Source: Desulfopila sp. IMCC35008
GTDB taxonomy: Bacteria; Desulfobacterota; Desulfobulbia; Desulfobulbales; Desulfocapsaceae
DNA: 64,000 bases
Reading direction: 5' to 3'
Assembly: GCF_010646885.2 (NCBI RefSeq)
Contig: NZ_CP050700.1
Location: forward strand, 4,490,501-4,554,500
Positions 1 through 9,313 of this stretch are shown one piece after another (position 1 is the stretch's first letter; each line of letters opens with the position of its first letter). The notes under the pieces were generated by a model that had not been told where the DNA came from, ran no database searches, and saw only the letters and a program-made list of their open reading frames with translations. The position numbers were made by a program, and so were the translations under genes.

Positions 1-1682
1 ATGGAACGGTCATCCCGTAAAAGTCTTATAAACAATCTTTCACTGACCGTCTTCCCGGCAACCTGGTCACCGATCGCATCGGTTATGGCATCCAGATCCA
101 GGTCATCACCGTCGCGTTGTCGGCGCACGAACCTGTGAGTGGTCTGCATCAGCTCAAACTGGGCACGTAATCTCTTACGCAACCCCCCATATTTTTGTAA
201 TGTCCTCGGGATAAAATTACTTTTCGTGACAGGCAGTTCCTCTTCAATAATAGTACACCAATCCCGCCGATAACCACGTCTCCGGCAGTCCCACTCGTCG
301 TAGATATACTGACCGTTACCGGCCTGTTGCATACTGTCGTTGCCTGTGAGCATAGGTCCTTCAGCTGTTAGACCCTGCCCAGCAAGGCCGGCAGCAGCCT
401 GGATATACCCTGTAGGAATGGCTCCCATATCAGTGGAGATTTGTGCCGCGAGACGGACGAGCTCATCAGGGACCGTCACGTTCGCATTGTCTATTTGCAG
501 TGTCTTTTTGCCACCTTGACTAAGCATCTTCCGGGTAAACTCCGAGAGAATTGCAACCGAGCCTTCAAGCTCCTGCTTCTGGCCTGCCTGGACATTTTCA
601 GCCAATACACCATCCGGATTGCGCCCTGTCTTCTGTGCGGGTACAAGTCGTGCCAGCATCGTGACAAAGGCCTTCTTCTCCCGTTCCCTGCGTTCACGCA
701 GTACCATTTCGGCCCGTGACAGGTTTAATGCTCCCAGGATATACTGCTGCACCTGCGTTAAATTTCCCGCCCCCACACCCAACCGCTGTTTGATAAAGGC
801 AAGGCACTCCTCAACATCAAGTCCTGACTCGACAGACACCCCCTCATCATCAAACCAGGGTCTCCCTTCCACTCCCCATACACGGACGAGCAAATGATCG
901 ATTGAATGACTCTTCGTCGGCAAAGAAGACGGGATACGACCGAATTCAAACTGCGATTGCAGAAGAGGTGAACAACGGTGCCAGAGACCGGGAAGATTTT
1001 CCTGTATATGAAGTGATCCCTTAATGAGCAGATACACTCGTAGAAGCAGTTCGGCATTTTCCGTTTCCTTAACAAGCGTTTTCAATCTTCCTGCAGCAGG
1101 ATCCTGTCCGGAAAAAAGGGCAAATATCCCAAGTTTCGTTATTACCCACTGGTAGGTAACCAAAAACTTATACAACAGCCTGTTCTGATCTTTTGTTGAA
1201 AAGATATCGAGCTGGGAAGGCAGGTATATCGTTTCCGTATCCGTCCAGACCGCAGTGTCCTCGTCAAGTCGTAAAGAGCTTGCAGAGACCCCGCGGATAT
1301 AGTGGGTCATACTCGCATTGACTGAAGCCAGGGCGACCTCTGAACTACTCTCCTGCCGGCAGAGGAAGTTCTTTTGAATATCGGCCATAAAGGTCTCCGC
1401 CTGTCGCAGTCCGCCTTTTTCATAGGTAGCGAGAATCTGGCGGATCCACTCCGGCAGCAATGATGCACCCAGATGATTAATCTGGGCGGATCCATACCTG
1501 AGATAGCCATAACAGAGGCTGTTACTGATAGGCCATATTGCCGGGATATGATTAAGCAGTTGCTGGCAGGAGCGATCAGATAGGGTAGCCAGATACTCGA
1601 CGACCTCCTCCAGCTCCCAATCGTTCGGGTGAGAGGGGGCAACCAGGGAATAAAAAGTATCGGAAATGTCCTGTCGGTCCAT
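1..1682 (-). CDS. NorD/CbbO-family protein, C-terminus beyond the window
   Basis: An open frame runs from an ATG at 1682 to the window edge with no stop, giving about 560 residues. It holds the family motif YDEWDCRRRGYRRDWC (coding bases about 230-290), which in NorD/CbbO proteins lies shortly before the von Willebrand A domain. The next conserved block (DAITDAIGDQVAGKT) is at the edge, so the MIDAS-bearing VWA domain is outside. NorD/CbbO proteins act with a MoxR-type AAA+ ATPase to activate a metalloenzyme (Rubisco, nitric oxide reductase and others). The gene follows the ATPase gene after about 20 bases, so they are almost certainly one operon. No Rubisco or NOR gene is visible, so the target enzyme is unknown. 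Confidence 0.85.
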   Translation of the reverse strand, partial: MDRQDISDTFYSLVAPSHPNDWELEEVVEYLATLSDRSCQQLLNHIPAIWPISNSLCYGYLRYGSAQINHLGASLLPEWIRQILATYEKGGLRQAETFMADIQKNFLCRQESSSEVALASVNASMTHYIRGVSASSLRLDEDTAVWTDTETIYLPSQLDIFSTKDQNRLLYKFLVTYQWVITKLGIFALFSGQDPAAGRLKTLVKETENAELLLRVYLLIKGSLHIQENLPGLWHRCSPLLQSQFEFGRIPSSLPTKSHSIDHLLVRVWGVEGRPWFDDEGVSVESGLDVEECLAFIKQRLGVGAGNLTQVQQYILGALNLSRAEMVLRERREREKKAFVTMLARLVPAQKTGRNPDGVLAENVQAGQKQELEGSVAILSEFTRKMLSQGGKKTLQIDNANVTVPDELVRLAAQISTDMGAIPTGYIQAAAGLAGQGLTAEGPMLTGNDSMQQAGNGQYIYDEWDCRRRGYRRDWCTIIEEELPVTKSNFIPRTLQKYGGLRKRLRAQFELMQTTHRFVRRQRDGDDLDLDAITDAIGDQVAGKTVSERLFIRLLRDDRS

Positions 1683-1702
1683 AGGCCGTTGAGAATAAGG
1701 GG

Positions 1703-2515
1703 CTAAAAGATAGAGAGTATCATCTCATTAAGGGCGGTTAAAAGTTCCGGATCATCAGTGAGGCTTTCGGCAATACCGGCCTTACAGGCAACGGTCTTAT
1801 CAATACCTGTCCCGGTAAGAAGTGCGGCCTGGATAAGCAGCCTGGTGGAGGCACCTTCCGGCAGCCCAGACTCCTTTAACCCCCTTGTCATATGACCGAG
1901 TTGAACCAGCTGTCGGGCAAATGACTCTTCAACTCCTGCCTCCTGCATAACAATCCTTGTTTCAAGGTTTTCTTCCGGGTAATCGAAAGCCAATGAGACA
2001 AACCGCTGCCTGGTAGATGGTTTGAGATCCTTGAGTACCGATTGATATCCGGGATTATAAGAGACTGCCAGCATGAAATCGTCCGGAGCCGAGTAGAGTA
2101 CACCAAGCTTTTCAATGGGCAATTCACGTCGATCATCAGCCAGTGGATGAATCACAACAGTGGTATCCTTTCTCGCCTCGACAATCTCATCGAGATAACA
2201 TATTGCACCGGCTTTCACCGCCATGGTGAGCGGACCATCAACCCAGACGGCTTCGGTTCCCTGGATGAGGAATCTGCCAATGAGATCGGATGTTGAGAGA
2301 TCATCATGACAGGAGACCGTGATGAGAGGCCTCTGTAACTTCCAGGCCAGATACTGCATGAATCTGGTTTTCCCGCATCCGGTGGGCCCCTTCAACAAGA
2401 GGGGCAGATTATTATTACGGGCAGCAAGGGCTATGTCTATCTCATCACCCTGGGGAAGGTAAAACGGTTCCTGAGTAATTCGGTGTTCAGCAAGTTTTTC
2501 TTCAGTTGTATCCAT
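1703..2515 (-). CDS. MoxR-type AAA+ ATPase, CbbQ/NorQ family
   Basis: 270 residues, usual length for CbbQ/NorQ. Walker A GPTGCGKT is at residues 43-50 and Walker B CYLDE at about 106-110. The whole protein matches the CbbQ/NorQ/GpvN pattern (LPQGDE near the start, ATPase core, C-terminal helical lid). The ATG at 2515 is chosen because the protein then begins where the family begins. A longer reading to a TTG at 2578 adds an unlikely hydrophobic tail, and no strong ribosome binding site decides the start. It is the upstream partner of the NorD/CbbO gene. Known role of the family: ATP-driven remodelling that inserts metal into, or releases inhibitors from, a partner enzyme. Confidence 0.88.
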   Translation of the reverse strand: MDTTEEKLAEHRITQEPFYLPQGDEIDIALAARNNNLPLLLKGPTGCGKTRFMQYLAWKLQRPLITVSCHDDLSTSDLIGRFLIQGTEAVWVDGPLTMAVKAGAICYLDEIVEARKDTTVVIHPLADDRRELPIEKLGVLYSAPDDFMLAVSYNPGYQSVLKDLKPSTRQRFVSLAFDYPEENLETRIVMQEAGVEESFARQLVQLGHMTRGLKESGLPEGASTRLLIQAALLTGTGIDKTVACKAGIAESLTDDPELLTALNEMILSIF

Positions 2516-2684
2516 GAAAATCACATTTTGATAGTAGTTATTATTTACGACTATATGAATCAGGAACTGAAGAAGCAAGAAAACTTATGGATAGCCCTGC
2601 GAAGGCTATAACTGGCAGATCACGTTCTGAAATGAAGGAAAAAACCGGTCAAAAGCTTACGGTCCTTTGACGGAACCGCCAATT

Positions 2685-4253
2685 TTACTGTCCGACATCG
2701 GGATAATCACGTAAAAACTTCAGCCATCCTTTGTCTATTTCAGTGATTGCAGGGGCCTCACCCTTCGTAACTTTCAGAAAGTACTCCTGCTCCGGGTAAA
2801 ACGGCTTGAGACTTCCGTCTGTCACTGCCATAAAATACTTCCCGTAATTGTGGATGATATATTGAACATCCGGACTGTAATCATCGCTTAAATAGACATC
2901 GTAACCACCATCGATAAGATATTGCAGATGCTCTTCCGGAAAGATATTTCTGACTTCTGTTATACGATTGAGAAGATAGGCTATCATTTCCTCATCTTCA
3001 AGAATGGAGGTATGACTGCTGTCAAATCCGAACTGCCCCTTGGATTGTTGTTGGGCAATGGGATGCAATTGACTTGATAGTGGCACGACACCATCGCTAT
3101 TTTCGCGTATTTTCAAGATATCGGGATTCTGGTATGCATAAATAAGCTGATGATTGAAAGAGTCAGGCAATGGCTTTCGATACAGGTCCCTGATAAACGG
3201 GCTGGACGGATTTACATCCCTCCACGCAGGCAACACTATTAAGCCGTGTTTTTCACCTGAGGCAGCTGCAGGGTGCCCCCCGAAAGGAGTTGCGATACTG
3301 ACAAACAGCATAACTTTATTATCTCCGGACCTGTCACCGTGCTTATTCAAGGCCTCTCGAACGATGAGTCCTCCCATGCTGTGAGCCACAATAATTATCG
3401 GCATTTCACCCAGGTTTGCAACCTTGCCGGATAGAAATATGCGATAAAAAAGATCGGCCAATTGTTCCAGGTCACCCCCCGATGGGTAATAGAAAAACCA
3501 TGGCTTATACCTGTCAGGATCAAGACGGTCGACAATCGGTAAAAATGCCCTCGGACTCCCCCCGATACCGTGGACAAAAAGAACAGGTATTTTGTGCGCC
3601 ATATCTTCCTCAAGAGCGTAAAACATGGTGGGTGCTTTTTCACCAAATGACGCTGGATCATACATGCCCAAGGTAGCGACATTGTCATCAAAGAGAGGGT
3701 CATCCAGACTTCGGATCGTGCCAACCGGATAAAACTGGGATTTCTTCGGTTGAGCAACCTTGGGCATAGGAATATCCCCAACCCAATCTACCCGTTTGGC
3801 TGTTGCCAATGTGATATCCACATGCCCCAAAACCTTCCCCGGAACAATCTCTTCATTTACCTCTATCGTTCTCTCACCTACTACTTCTGTTTGATCGAAA
3901 ACTTTGTTATCATTTGTGTCGGCAAACACCAGCAAGGTAAAAACACCTTCTGGCAAATTAAGTCCATAATGTGTTCCTGCTCCGGCAAAGTACATTGTAT
4001 CCACACGCTCATTCTCCTTAAATTTGCTTGAGTATGCGGCAACTGCCAGATAATAATCTGAATAGAGGCTCGACTCATCAATGGTCTTACCGAGCACAAA
4101 AAAGGTATCCTGATCTATCATGTGTTTTACATTTACCTGCCCCGGCTTTGCCCGCTGAATACGCGAATACTCTGCCTGGATAGAGGCATATTTAAGGTAT
4201 GAACATGAACAGGAGATGAAAGGGATGAGCAAACAAAAGAGTAGGCTTTTCAT
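2685..4253 (-). CDS. Lipoprotein-type alpha/beta hydrolase
   Basis: 522 residues with a signal peptide ending in a lipobox-like FISC/SCSY stretch, so probably an envelope lipoprotein. Residues about 45-160 form a beta-rich domain of unknown role. From about 220 there is an alpha/beta hydrolase: oxyanion motif FVHGIGG (about 226-232), nucleophile elbow AHSMGG with Ser292, and likely acid and base Asp387 (NSDGVV) and His414 (SSHTS). The triad makes it a probable esterase/lipase of the PGAP1/lipase-like group; the substrate is unknown. It stands alone, with more than 100 bases on each side, so it is not obviously part of the cbbQ operon. Confidence 0.8.
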   Translation of the reverse strand: MKSLLFCLLIPFISCSCSYLKYASIQAEYSRIQRAKPGQVNVKHMIDQDTFFVLGKTIDESSLYSDYYLAVAAYSSKFKENERVDTMYFAGAGTHYGLNLPEGVFTLLVFADTNDNKVFDQTEVVGERTIEVNEEIVPGKVLGHVDITLATAKRVDWVGDIPMPKVAQPKKSQFYPVGTIRSLDDPLFDDNVATLGMYDPASFGEKAPTMFYALEEDMAHKIPVLFVHGIGGSPRAFLPIVDRLDPDRYKPWFFYYPSGGDLEQLADLFYRIFLSGKVANLGEMPIIIVAHSMGGLIVREALNKHGDRSGDNKVMLFVSIATPFGGHPAAASGEKHGLIVLPAWRDVNPSSPFIRDLYRKPLPDSFNHQLIYAYQNPDILKIRENSDGVVPLSSQLHPIAQQQSKGQFGFDSSHTSILEDEEMIAYLLNRITEVRNIFPEEHLQYLIDGGYDVYLSDDYSPDVQYIIHNYGKYFMAVTDGSLKPFYPEQEYFLKVTKGEAPAITEIDKGWLKFLRDYPDVGQ

Positions 4254-4382
4254 TTCAGACTCTCTTTAGGGAACGAAAGAATATAGTTTCTCGATTTCCA
4301 GAGTGTCCTTCAGTATATAACCGCTATTATAAGGGAATTCTACTACTTTATGTCAACATCATCAACGGATAACGCATAACAT

Positions 4383-5210
4383 TCAGGATGAAAAACCGGT
4401 AAAACTCTTGCGGTTCTTAAATGCTTTAGGCTCATTGTCTTTATTCAGAGCGTTATGCATGGCAATGCGCTGATTCTTACTGGCGAACAAGCGCAGTTGC
4501 GTCAACCTTTCCCATAAAAGCGCCATCCTGGTGTCCTTCTTCCATGTTTTCTTGAAAAGATATTTCGTCGCCGCGATAGCATCGGGACTCTTTTCACAGA
4601 TTGTCCGGGCTAACTCCCGGGCCTCTGCAAGCGGGTCAGCGCTTATCTTGCTGATAAGACCATACTCCGCGCCCTCCTGACCTGAAAAAAAGCGCCCGGT
4701 CATGGTCAGCTCCTGGGCTATATCCACTCTGGTGAGTCTCGACAGTGTTACCATACCGCTCATATCCGGTATAAGCCCCCATTTCATTTCCAGGATGGAA
4801 AGGTTTGCATCCGGCTCGGCAATTCGATAGTCGCAGGCCAGGATGATCTGCATGCCACCGCCAAAACAATTCCCGTGAATAACCGCGATGACCGGAATAG
4901 GCAATTCCCGCCAGATATGGGCTACCCGTTGAAAATTGTTGGCCTTGGTCCAGGGAAGCTTGGCAAAATATTTCGGAACCATGATCGGGTGCTTGGCCAC
5001 GTACCCAAAATCAAGACCGGCACAAAAAGAAGGACCATTACCCTGTAGAATGACACACCGGATCGACCTGTCTTTACGAATTGTTCGAGCAGTATGGATA
5101 AGTGAAAGCAACATCTCCTCATCCAGCCCGTTGTGCTTATCCGGTCGATTCAATGTCACATAAGCAATATTCTCTTCAATGTCGAGCTGTACTCTGTCTG
5201 TAGTTGTCAT
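4383..5210 (-). CDS. Crotonase-fold enoyl-CoA hydratase/isomerase family protein
   Basis: 275 residues from an ATG at 5210, preceded by GGAAAG at a suitable distance. An upstream extension in the same frame reads as low-complexity non-family sequence and is left out. Oxyanion segments are NGPSFCAGLD (58-67) and HGNCFGGG (112-119). The residue equivalent to the first catalytic Glu of rat enoyl-CoA hydratase (Glu144) is Gln121, whereas the second (Glu164) is kept as Glu141 in LEMKWGLIPDMSG. The protein is therefore likely not a classical hydratase. It resembles the crotonase subgroup with a KWGLIPDM signature, whose substrates are mostly unknown. It is a single gene. Confidence 0.83.
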   Translation of the reverse strand: MTTTDRVQLDIEENIAYVTLNRPDKHNGLDEEMLLSLIHTARTIRKDRSIRCVILQGNGPSFCAGLDFGYVAKHPIMVPKYFAKLPWTKANNFQRVAHIWRELPIPVIAVIHGNCFGGGMQIILACDYRIAEPDANLSILEMKWGLIPDMSGMVTLSRLTRVDIAQELTMTGRFFSGQEGAEYGLISKISADPLAEARELARTICEKSPDAIAATKYLFKKTWKKDTRMALLWERLTQLRLFASKNQRIAMHNALNKDNEPKAFKNRKSFTGFSS

Positions 5211-5475
5211 AAGCTTTCCAGGAATAACATCTCTTGTTTTCACGTTTACGTACACGTAAGATAATACCATAATGATTTTCCTGGAACTATCATTTTTTGA
5301 AAAAAAGCCATTTTTATCTGCGCTCCAACACAGTTTCTTACAGGCTGGGCACATTGTTTTTTAAACAATCCTGCTCTCGGGTGATACTTCCTTAGTTCTG
5401 CAACCTCTGCACAAGAACTGTTCAGCCTGCCCCTCCACGCTAGTAACACATTTTCATATTTCGTAACATTTATTC

Positions 5476-5514
5476 TTGACTCCAGTCACCAGTCGTGTAA
5501 TGATTGTCAGTAAT
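5476..5514 (+). promoter_or_regulatory. Candidate promoter with Fur-like box before the metal-chelate ABC operon
   Basis: TTGACT (5476-5481) is followed after 16 bases by TAATGA (5498-5503). The stretch TGTAATGATTGTCAGTAAT (5496-5514) matches the classical Fur 19-mer at about 13 of 19 positions and overlaps the -10. This would fit iron control of the downstream transporter. Matches of this quality occur by chance, so it is only a candidate. Confidence 0.35.
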
Positions 5515-5584
5515 ATTTTTCCGATTAACGTGTTACCATCCTTACAAATAATCTCTTACCTGCTGTAAACAAGGGGGAAAACCA

Positions 5585-6694
5585 ATGATACGATCAAAAC
5601 TGCTCCTTTTTTCTCTCTTTCTTAGCCTGTCACTTATTGAGGCTCCCTTTGCACACTCCATGACAATTACAGACATGGCAGGTCGCCAGGTTGAAGTTCC
5701 AGAGACGGTATTTCATGTTATCTGCTCCGGTGCAGGCTGCCTGCGCTATCTCTCCTATCTGGGTGCCCAGGATATGGTGGTGGCAGTTGACAGTATTGAA
5801 AAGAGGAACAGTACATACGAGGGGCGTCCCTATGCCCTTGCCAATCCACAATTTAAAAACTTGCCTCTCTTTGGGGAATTTCGAGGATTTGATAATCCCG
5901 AACGTATCCTGGGGCTCAATCCGCAACCTCAGGTAATTTTTAAAACATATAAGGATATCGGCTATGATCCCGATGAGCTGCAGACCAAGACCGGCATTCC
6001 TGTCATCTGCCTGACATACGGCAACCTTGCGACTCAGCGGGCAAAGATTTATGCCTCCCTGAGTCTCATGGGAAAAATCATCGGCAGAGAGAAAAGAGCA
6101 GAAGACGTGCAATCCTTTTTTAACCGGACCATAGATGACCTCAATACCAGGACAGCACATATCCCCGACTCACAACGGCGCTCCTGTTATCTCGGCGGTG
6201 TCGCCAAGAAAGGCCCCCATGGCTTTCAGTCAACGGAACCAGCCTATCCTCCTTTTCTCTTCATTCATGCGAAAAATATAGCTTGTCCCCCAGGTCAATC
6301 CGGCAAACCTCTCTCACATGCCTCAGTATCGAAAGAGCAGATTGTTGCATGGGATCCGGAAATAATATTTATGGATCTCTCCACAACCCAGATGGGAACG
6401 AAGGCCAGTGGCTTCCATGAACTTGAAAAAGACCCGGTTTACCAGGGATTACAGGCCCTGAAAAACAATAGGATTTACACCCTGCTCCCCTACAATTTCT
6501 ACTCCATAAATTATGGTTCTATCCTGGCAGATGCCTACTATGCTGGTAAAGTTCTCTACCCGGAAAAGTTCATGGACATTGCCCCTAAAGAGAAAGCAGA
6601 TGAAATCTATACTTTTTTGCTTGGCAAGCCTGTTTTTGAAAACATGGCCAAATCTTTTGGTAAGGCTCCCTTTGAAAAAATTAACTTGAGGTGA
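5585..6694 (+). CDS. ABC transporter periplasmic binding protein, FecB/BtuF type
   Basis: 369 residues with a clear Sec signal (MIRSKLLLFSLFLSLSLIEAPFAHS). The mature part opens with TITDMAGRQVEVP, the usual start of cobalamin/ferric-chelate binding proteins, followed by the two-lobed helical-backbone fold (VICSGAGCLRYLSYLG; DPEIIFMDLS in the second lobe). GGGGG five bases before the ATG serves as ribosome binding site. It is first gene of an operon with a FecCD permease, an ATPase and an FmdE-family protein. It binds a metal chelate in the periplasm; the FmdE neighbour leaves open whether the cargo is an iron siderophore, cobalamin or another metal complex. Confidence 0.88.
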   Translation: MIRSKLLLFSLFLSLSLIEAPFAHSMTITDMAGRQVEVPETVFHVICSGAGCLRYLSYLGAQDMVVAVDSIEKRNSTYEGRPYALANPQFKNLPLFGEFRGFDNPERILGLNPQPQVIFKTYKDIGYDPDELQTKTGIPVICLTYGNLATQRAKIYASLSLMGKIIGREKRAEDVQSFFNRTIDDLNTRTAHIPDSQRRSCYLGGVAKKGPHGFQSTEPAYPPFLFIHAKNIACPPGQSGKPLSHASVSKEQIVAWDPEIIFMDLSTTQMGTKASGFHELEKDPVYQGLQALKNNRIYTLLPYNFYSINYGSILADAYYAGKVLYPEKFMDIAPKEKADEIYTFLLGKPVFENMAKSFGKAPFEKINLR

Positions 6695-6698
6695 GAAA

Positions 6699-7769
6699 TT
6701 GCATTTCGTAGACGGGCAGATTCCGGCTGATTATACAAACCACATTCGAGCCAAGTACATATTCATTTTACTCGGCTTTGCGCTGGCAGCAGCTACTCTC
6801 ATCTTTTCCATAGGAACCGGGCCGGTCCACATATCTGCCGCAGACACCTTGATTACCTTGCTAGGAAAATCCATATCCAGGCAGTATGATTTGATCGTCT
6901 GGAACATTCGCTTAACCCAGGCCTTGGCAGCTCTTACTGCAGGAGCCGGACTGGCAGTCTGTGGTGCGGTCATGCAAGCTGTCCTGCGCAATCCTTTAGG
7001 CTCGCCTTTCACCCTTGGCATTTCCCACGCGGCTGCCTTTGGGGCCGCCTTCTCCGTAATGATTCTCGACCTGGGCACAATGAGCAGTTCCAGTGTTGGG
7101 GCAATCAACCTGGACAGTCCCTACCTCACAACCGCTGTTGCTTTCCTCTTCAGCATGCTTGCTGCCCTCCTCATCGTTCTGATTTCAAGGATGCGTAATA
7201 CCACTCCTGAAATGATGGTCCTGACAGGTGTAGCACTTGGTTCACTCTTCACCGCGGGGACAATGTTTCTCCAATTTTTTGCCGACGACATTCAGTTGGC
7301 CGCCATGGTTTTCTGGACTTTTGGGGATGTTGCCAGGGCCTCCTGGCAGGATGTGGCAATTATGGCAGTCTGTACGATTACAGCCTTTTTATGGTTTACG
7401 GCTAATCGCTGGAATTTCAATGCCATTGAAGCAGGAGAAGAAACTGCCAAAGGGCTTGGTGTAAAGGTCGAGAGGATCCGGATTACAGGTATGCTCATCT
7501 CATCGCTTGTCACCGCTGTCATTGTCTCATTTCTTGGCATTATCGGTTTTGTTGGCCTCGTCTGCCCGCATATCGTAAGAAAGATCATTGGCGATGATTA
7601 CAGGTTTCTGCTTCCGGCCTCCTGTGTATTCGGCGGAACCTTGCTCCTGGCGGCGGACACTGCCGCCAGGCTCATCCTGACACCTAATGTTATCCCCGTG
7701 TCAGTACTCACAGCCTTTCTCGGCGCACCGATTTTTATCTGGCTCATTATCGGAGGAAAGCAAAAGTGA
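6699..7769 (+). CDS. ABC transporter permease, FecCD/BtuC family
   Basis: 356 residues with about nine to ten membrane segments. Family signatures include LRNPLGSPFTLGIS (about 93-106) and GFVGLVCPHIVRKIIGDDYR near the C-terminus, which contacts the ATPase. The start is a TTG at 6699 set by a strong AGGTGAG site five bases upstream and only four bases after the binding-protein stop; no ATG fits as well. The last codons overlap the ATPase start (GTGA), so expression is coupled. Forms the homodimeric inner-membrane channel for a metal chelate. Confidence 0.9.
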   Translation: MHFVDGQIPADYTNHIRAKYIFILLGFALAAATLIFSIGTGPVHISAADTLITLLGKSISRQYDLIVWNIRLTQALAALTAGAGLAVCGAVMQAVLRNPLGSPFTLGISHAAAFGAAFSVMILDLGTMSSSSVGAINLDSPYLTTAVAFLFSMLAALLIVLISRMRNTTPEMMVLTGVALGSLFTAGTMFLQFFADDIQLAAMVFWTFGDVARASWQDVAIMAVCTITAFLWFTANRWNFNAIEAGEETAKGLGVKVERIRITGMLISSLVTAVIVSFLGIIGFVGLVCPHIVRKIIGDDYRFLLPASCVFGGTLLLAADTAARLILTPNVIPVSVLTAFLGAPIFIWLIIGGKQK

Positions 7770-8554
7770 ACCTGAGAGTGCACAATCTCCATTTTAAATA
7801 CAATAGTCACAGGGTGTTAAAGGATATAAATTTCCAGGTTGAAAGAGGTGAAGTACTGGCCATCCTTGGCCCCAACGGAGCCGGAAAAACTACCCTGCTT
7901 AAATGTTTGAATGGTATCCACAGACCTGAAGCAGGATCCGTCTTTATCAAGGAAGAAAACGTTTTCAAACTCAGCTCCGATACTGTAGCCACCCTGCTGG
8001 GTTATGTCCCACAGAGATTGGATACCGCCCGACTAACCGTTTTCGACTCCATACTCATGGGACGAAAACCCCACATAAAGTGGAGAGTTGCCCAAAAAGA
8101 CATTCGTATTGTAGATTCAGCCATAAGGCTCCTCTCTCTGGAGCATCTCAGTCTCCGCAACATCAATCAACTAAGTGGCGGTGAGCTTCAAAAAGTATCA
8201 ATAGCCCGAGCTCTTGTACAGGAACCCTCTGTCCTGCTCCTCGATGAACCTACCTCCAGCCTGGACATGAAGAATGAACTGGAGATCTTGACCACCATAA
8301 GGCAGATAGTAACCAGTCACAGGGTTACTGCGGTTATGACAATGCATGATATAAACAACGCCATTCGCTATGCCGATAAATTTCTCTTTTTGAAAAGAGG
8401 AGATATTTATGCTGCCGGCGGAAAGGAGTGTATAACAACCAATGTCATAGAAGCTGTTTACGGTGTCCCGGTTGAAATTGAAGTTCGACGCGGTCTACCA
8501 CTCGTTTTTCCTGTGAATGATCATCTGAAACAAAGAGCCACAGGCACACACTAA
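7766..8554 (+). CDS. ABC transporter ATPase, FecE/BtuD type
   Basis: 262 residues beginning at a GTG that overlaps the permease stop. Walker A GPNGAGKTT (35-43), signature LSGGE (136-140) and Walker B VLLLDEP (156-162), then an H-loop in MTMHDINNA. Length and motifs are those of iron-chelate/cobalamin ATPases. Powers the FecCD permease encoded just upstream. Confidence 0.92.
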   Translation: MNLRVHNLHFKYNSHRVLKDINFQVERGEVLAILGPNGAGKTTLLKCLNGIHRPEAGSVFIKEENVFKLSSDTVATLLGYVPQRLDTARLTVFDSILMGRKPHIKWRVAQKDIRIVDSAIRLLSLEHLSLRNINQLSGGELQKVSIARALVQEPSVLLLDEPTSSLDMKNELEILTTIRQIVTSHRVTAVMTMHDINNAIRYADKFLFLKRGDIYAAGGKECITTNVIEAVYGVPVEIEVRRGLPLVFPVNDHLKQRATGTH

Positions 8555-8572
8555 TCCAAAAAGGACTCCACA

Positions 8573-9184
8573 ATGAAAACGTTGATACCCTCAGGGGATA
8601 TAGAAAAAACCATATCTTTTCACGGACACAATTGCCCAGGCCTGGCCATCGGCATACGCGCAGCTGAGCTTTGTTTACGAGAGCTTGGCCATAACAGTCA
8701 GTCAGCCCTGGTGGCAATCTGCGAAACCGATATGTGTGGCGTAGATGCAATACAAATGCTCACGGGTTGCTCGGTTGGGAAAGGCAACCTGATCTTTCTC
8801 GACTATGGTAAAAGCAGTTTTACCTTCTTTCGCCGCTCAGATGCCAAGGGCTTCCGTGCTACACTCGATCCTGATTTCCTCGGCGACAAGGGCCTTCGCA
8901 TGACCCAACTGATGAAGAAAAAGCTCTCCGGCACTGCATCCGCCGAGGAGGTTACGGAATGCGACTCACTGCGCGCGAGCTGTGAACAGGAATATTTATC
9001 CGCAGATCTTGACGAGTTGTTCTCCATCTCAGAACCCCAGATACACATGCCACGTCCGGCAAAAATCCTCAACTCTGTACGATGCGAGTCCTGCCTGGAG
9101 AAACTCATGGAGTCGCGATCACGCTATTTTGATGGTCAATGTTTATGCATACCCTGTTTTGAAACGGTTGAGCAGAAAATCTAA
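8573..9184 (+). CDS. FmdE-family protein with C-terminal zinc-ribbon-like motif
   Basis: 203 residues. The N-terminal FmdE domain has the HGHNCPG motif (17-23) and ETDMCGVDAIQMLTGCSVGKGN (about 51-72), the Cys/His set typical of the family named after formylmethanofuran dehydrogenase subunit E. The C-terminal part (about 150-200) has two CxxC pairs (RCESCLEK and LCIPC), a probable zinc knuckle. FmdE proteins occur well outside methanogenesis and next to metal transporters; the biochemical role is unsettled. It is the last gene of the chelate ABC operon, 18 bases after the ATPase, so a role in handling the imported metal or cofactor is a reasonable inference. Confidence 0.85.
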   Translation: MKTLIPSGDIEKTISFHGHNCPGLAIGIRAAELCLRELGHNSQSALVAICETDMCGVDAIQMLTGCSVGKGNLIFLDYGKSSFTFFRRSDAKGFRATLDPDFLGDKGLRMTQLMKKKLSGTASAEEVTECDSLRASCEQEYLSADLDELFSISEPQIHMPRPAKILNSVRCESCLEKLMESRSRYFDGQCLCIPCFETVEQKI

Positions 9185-9313
9185 AGATTGCTCAGAACAC
9201 CGGAAGAGGAATAGATGTTAGAGACCTGCTGCATAAAAAATCTATTTACCAGATAAAACATTTATTCCTCCCCCGTACCTTTATAAGAACATAGAAAGAG
9301 TTCGTGTTCCAAA

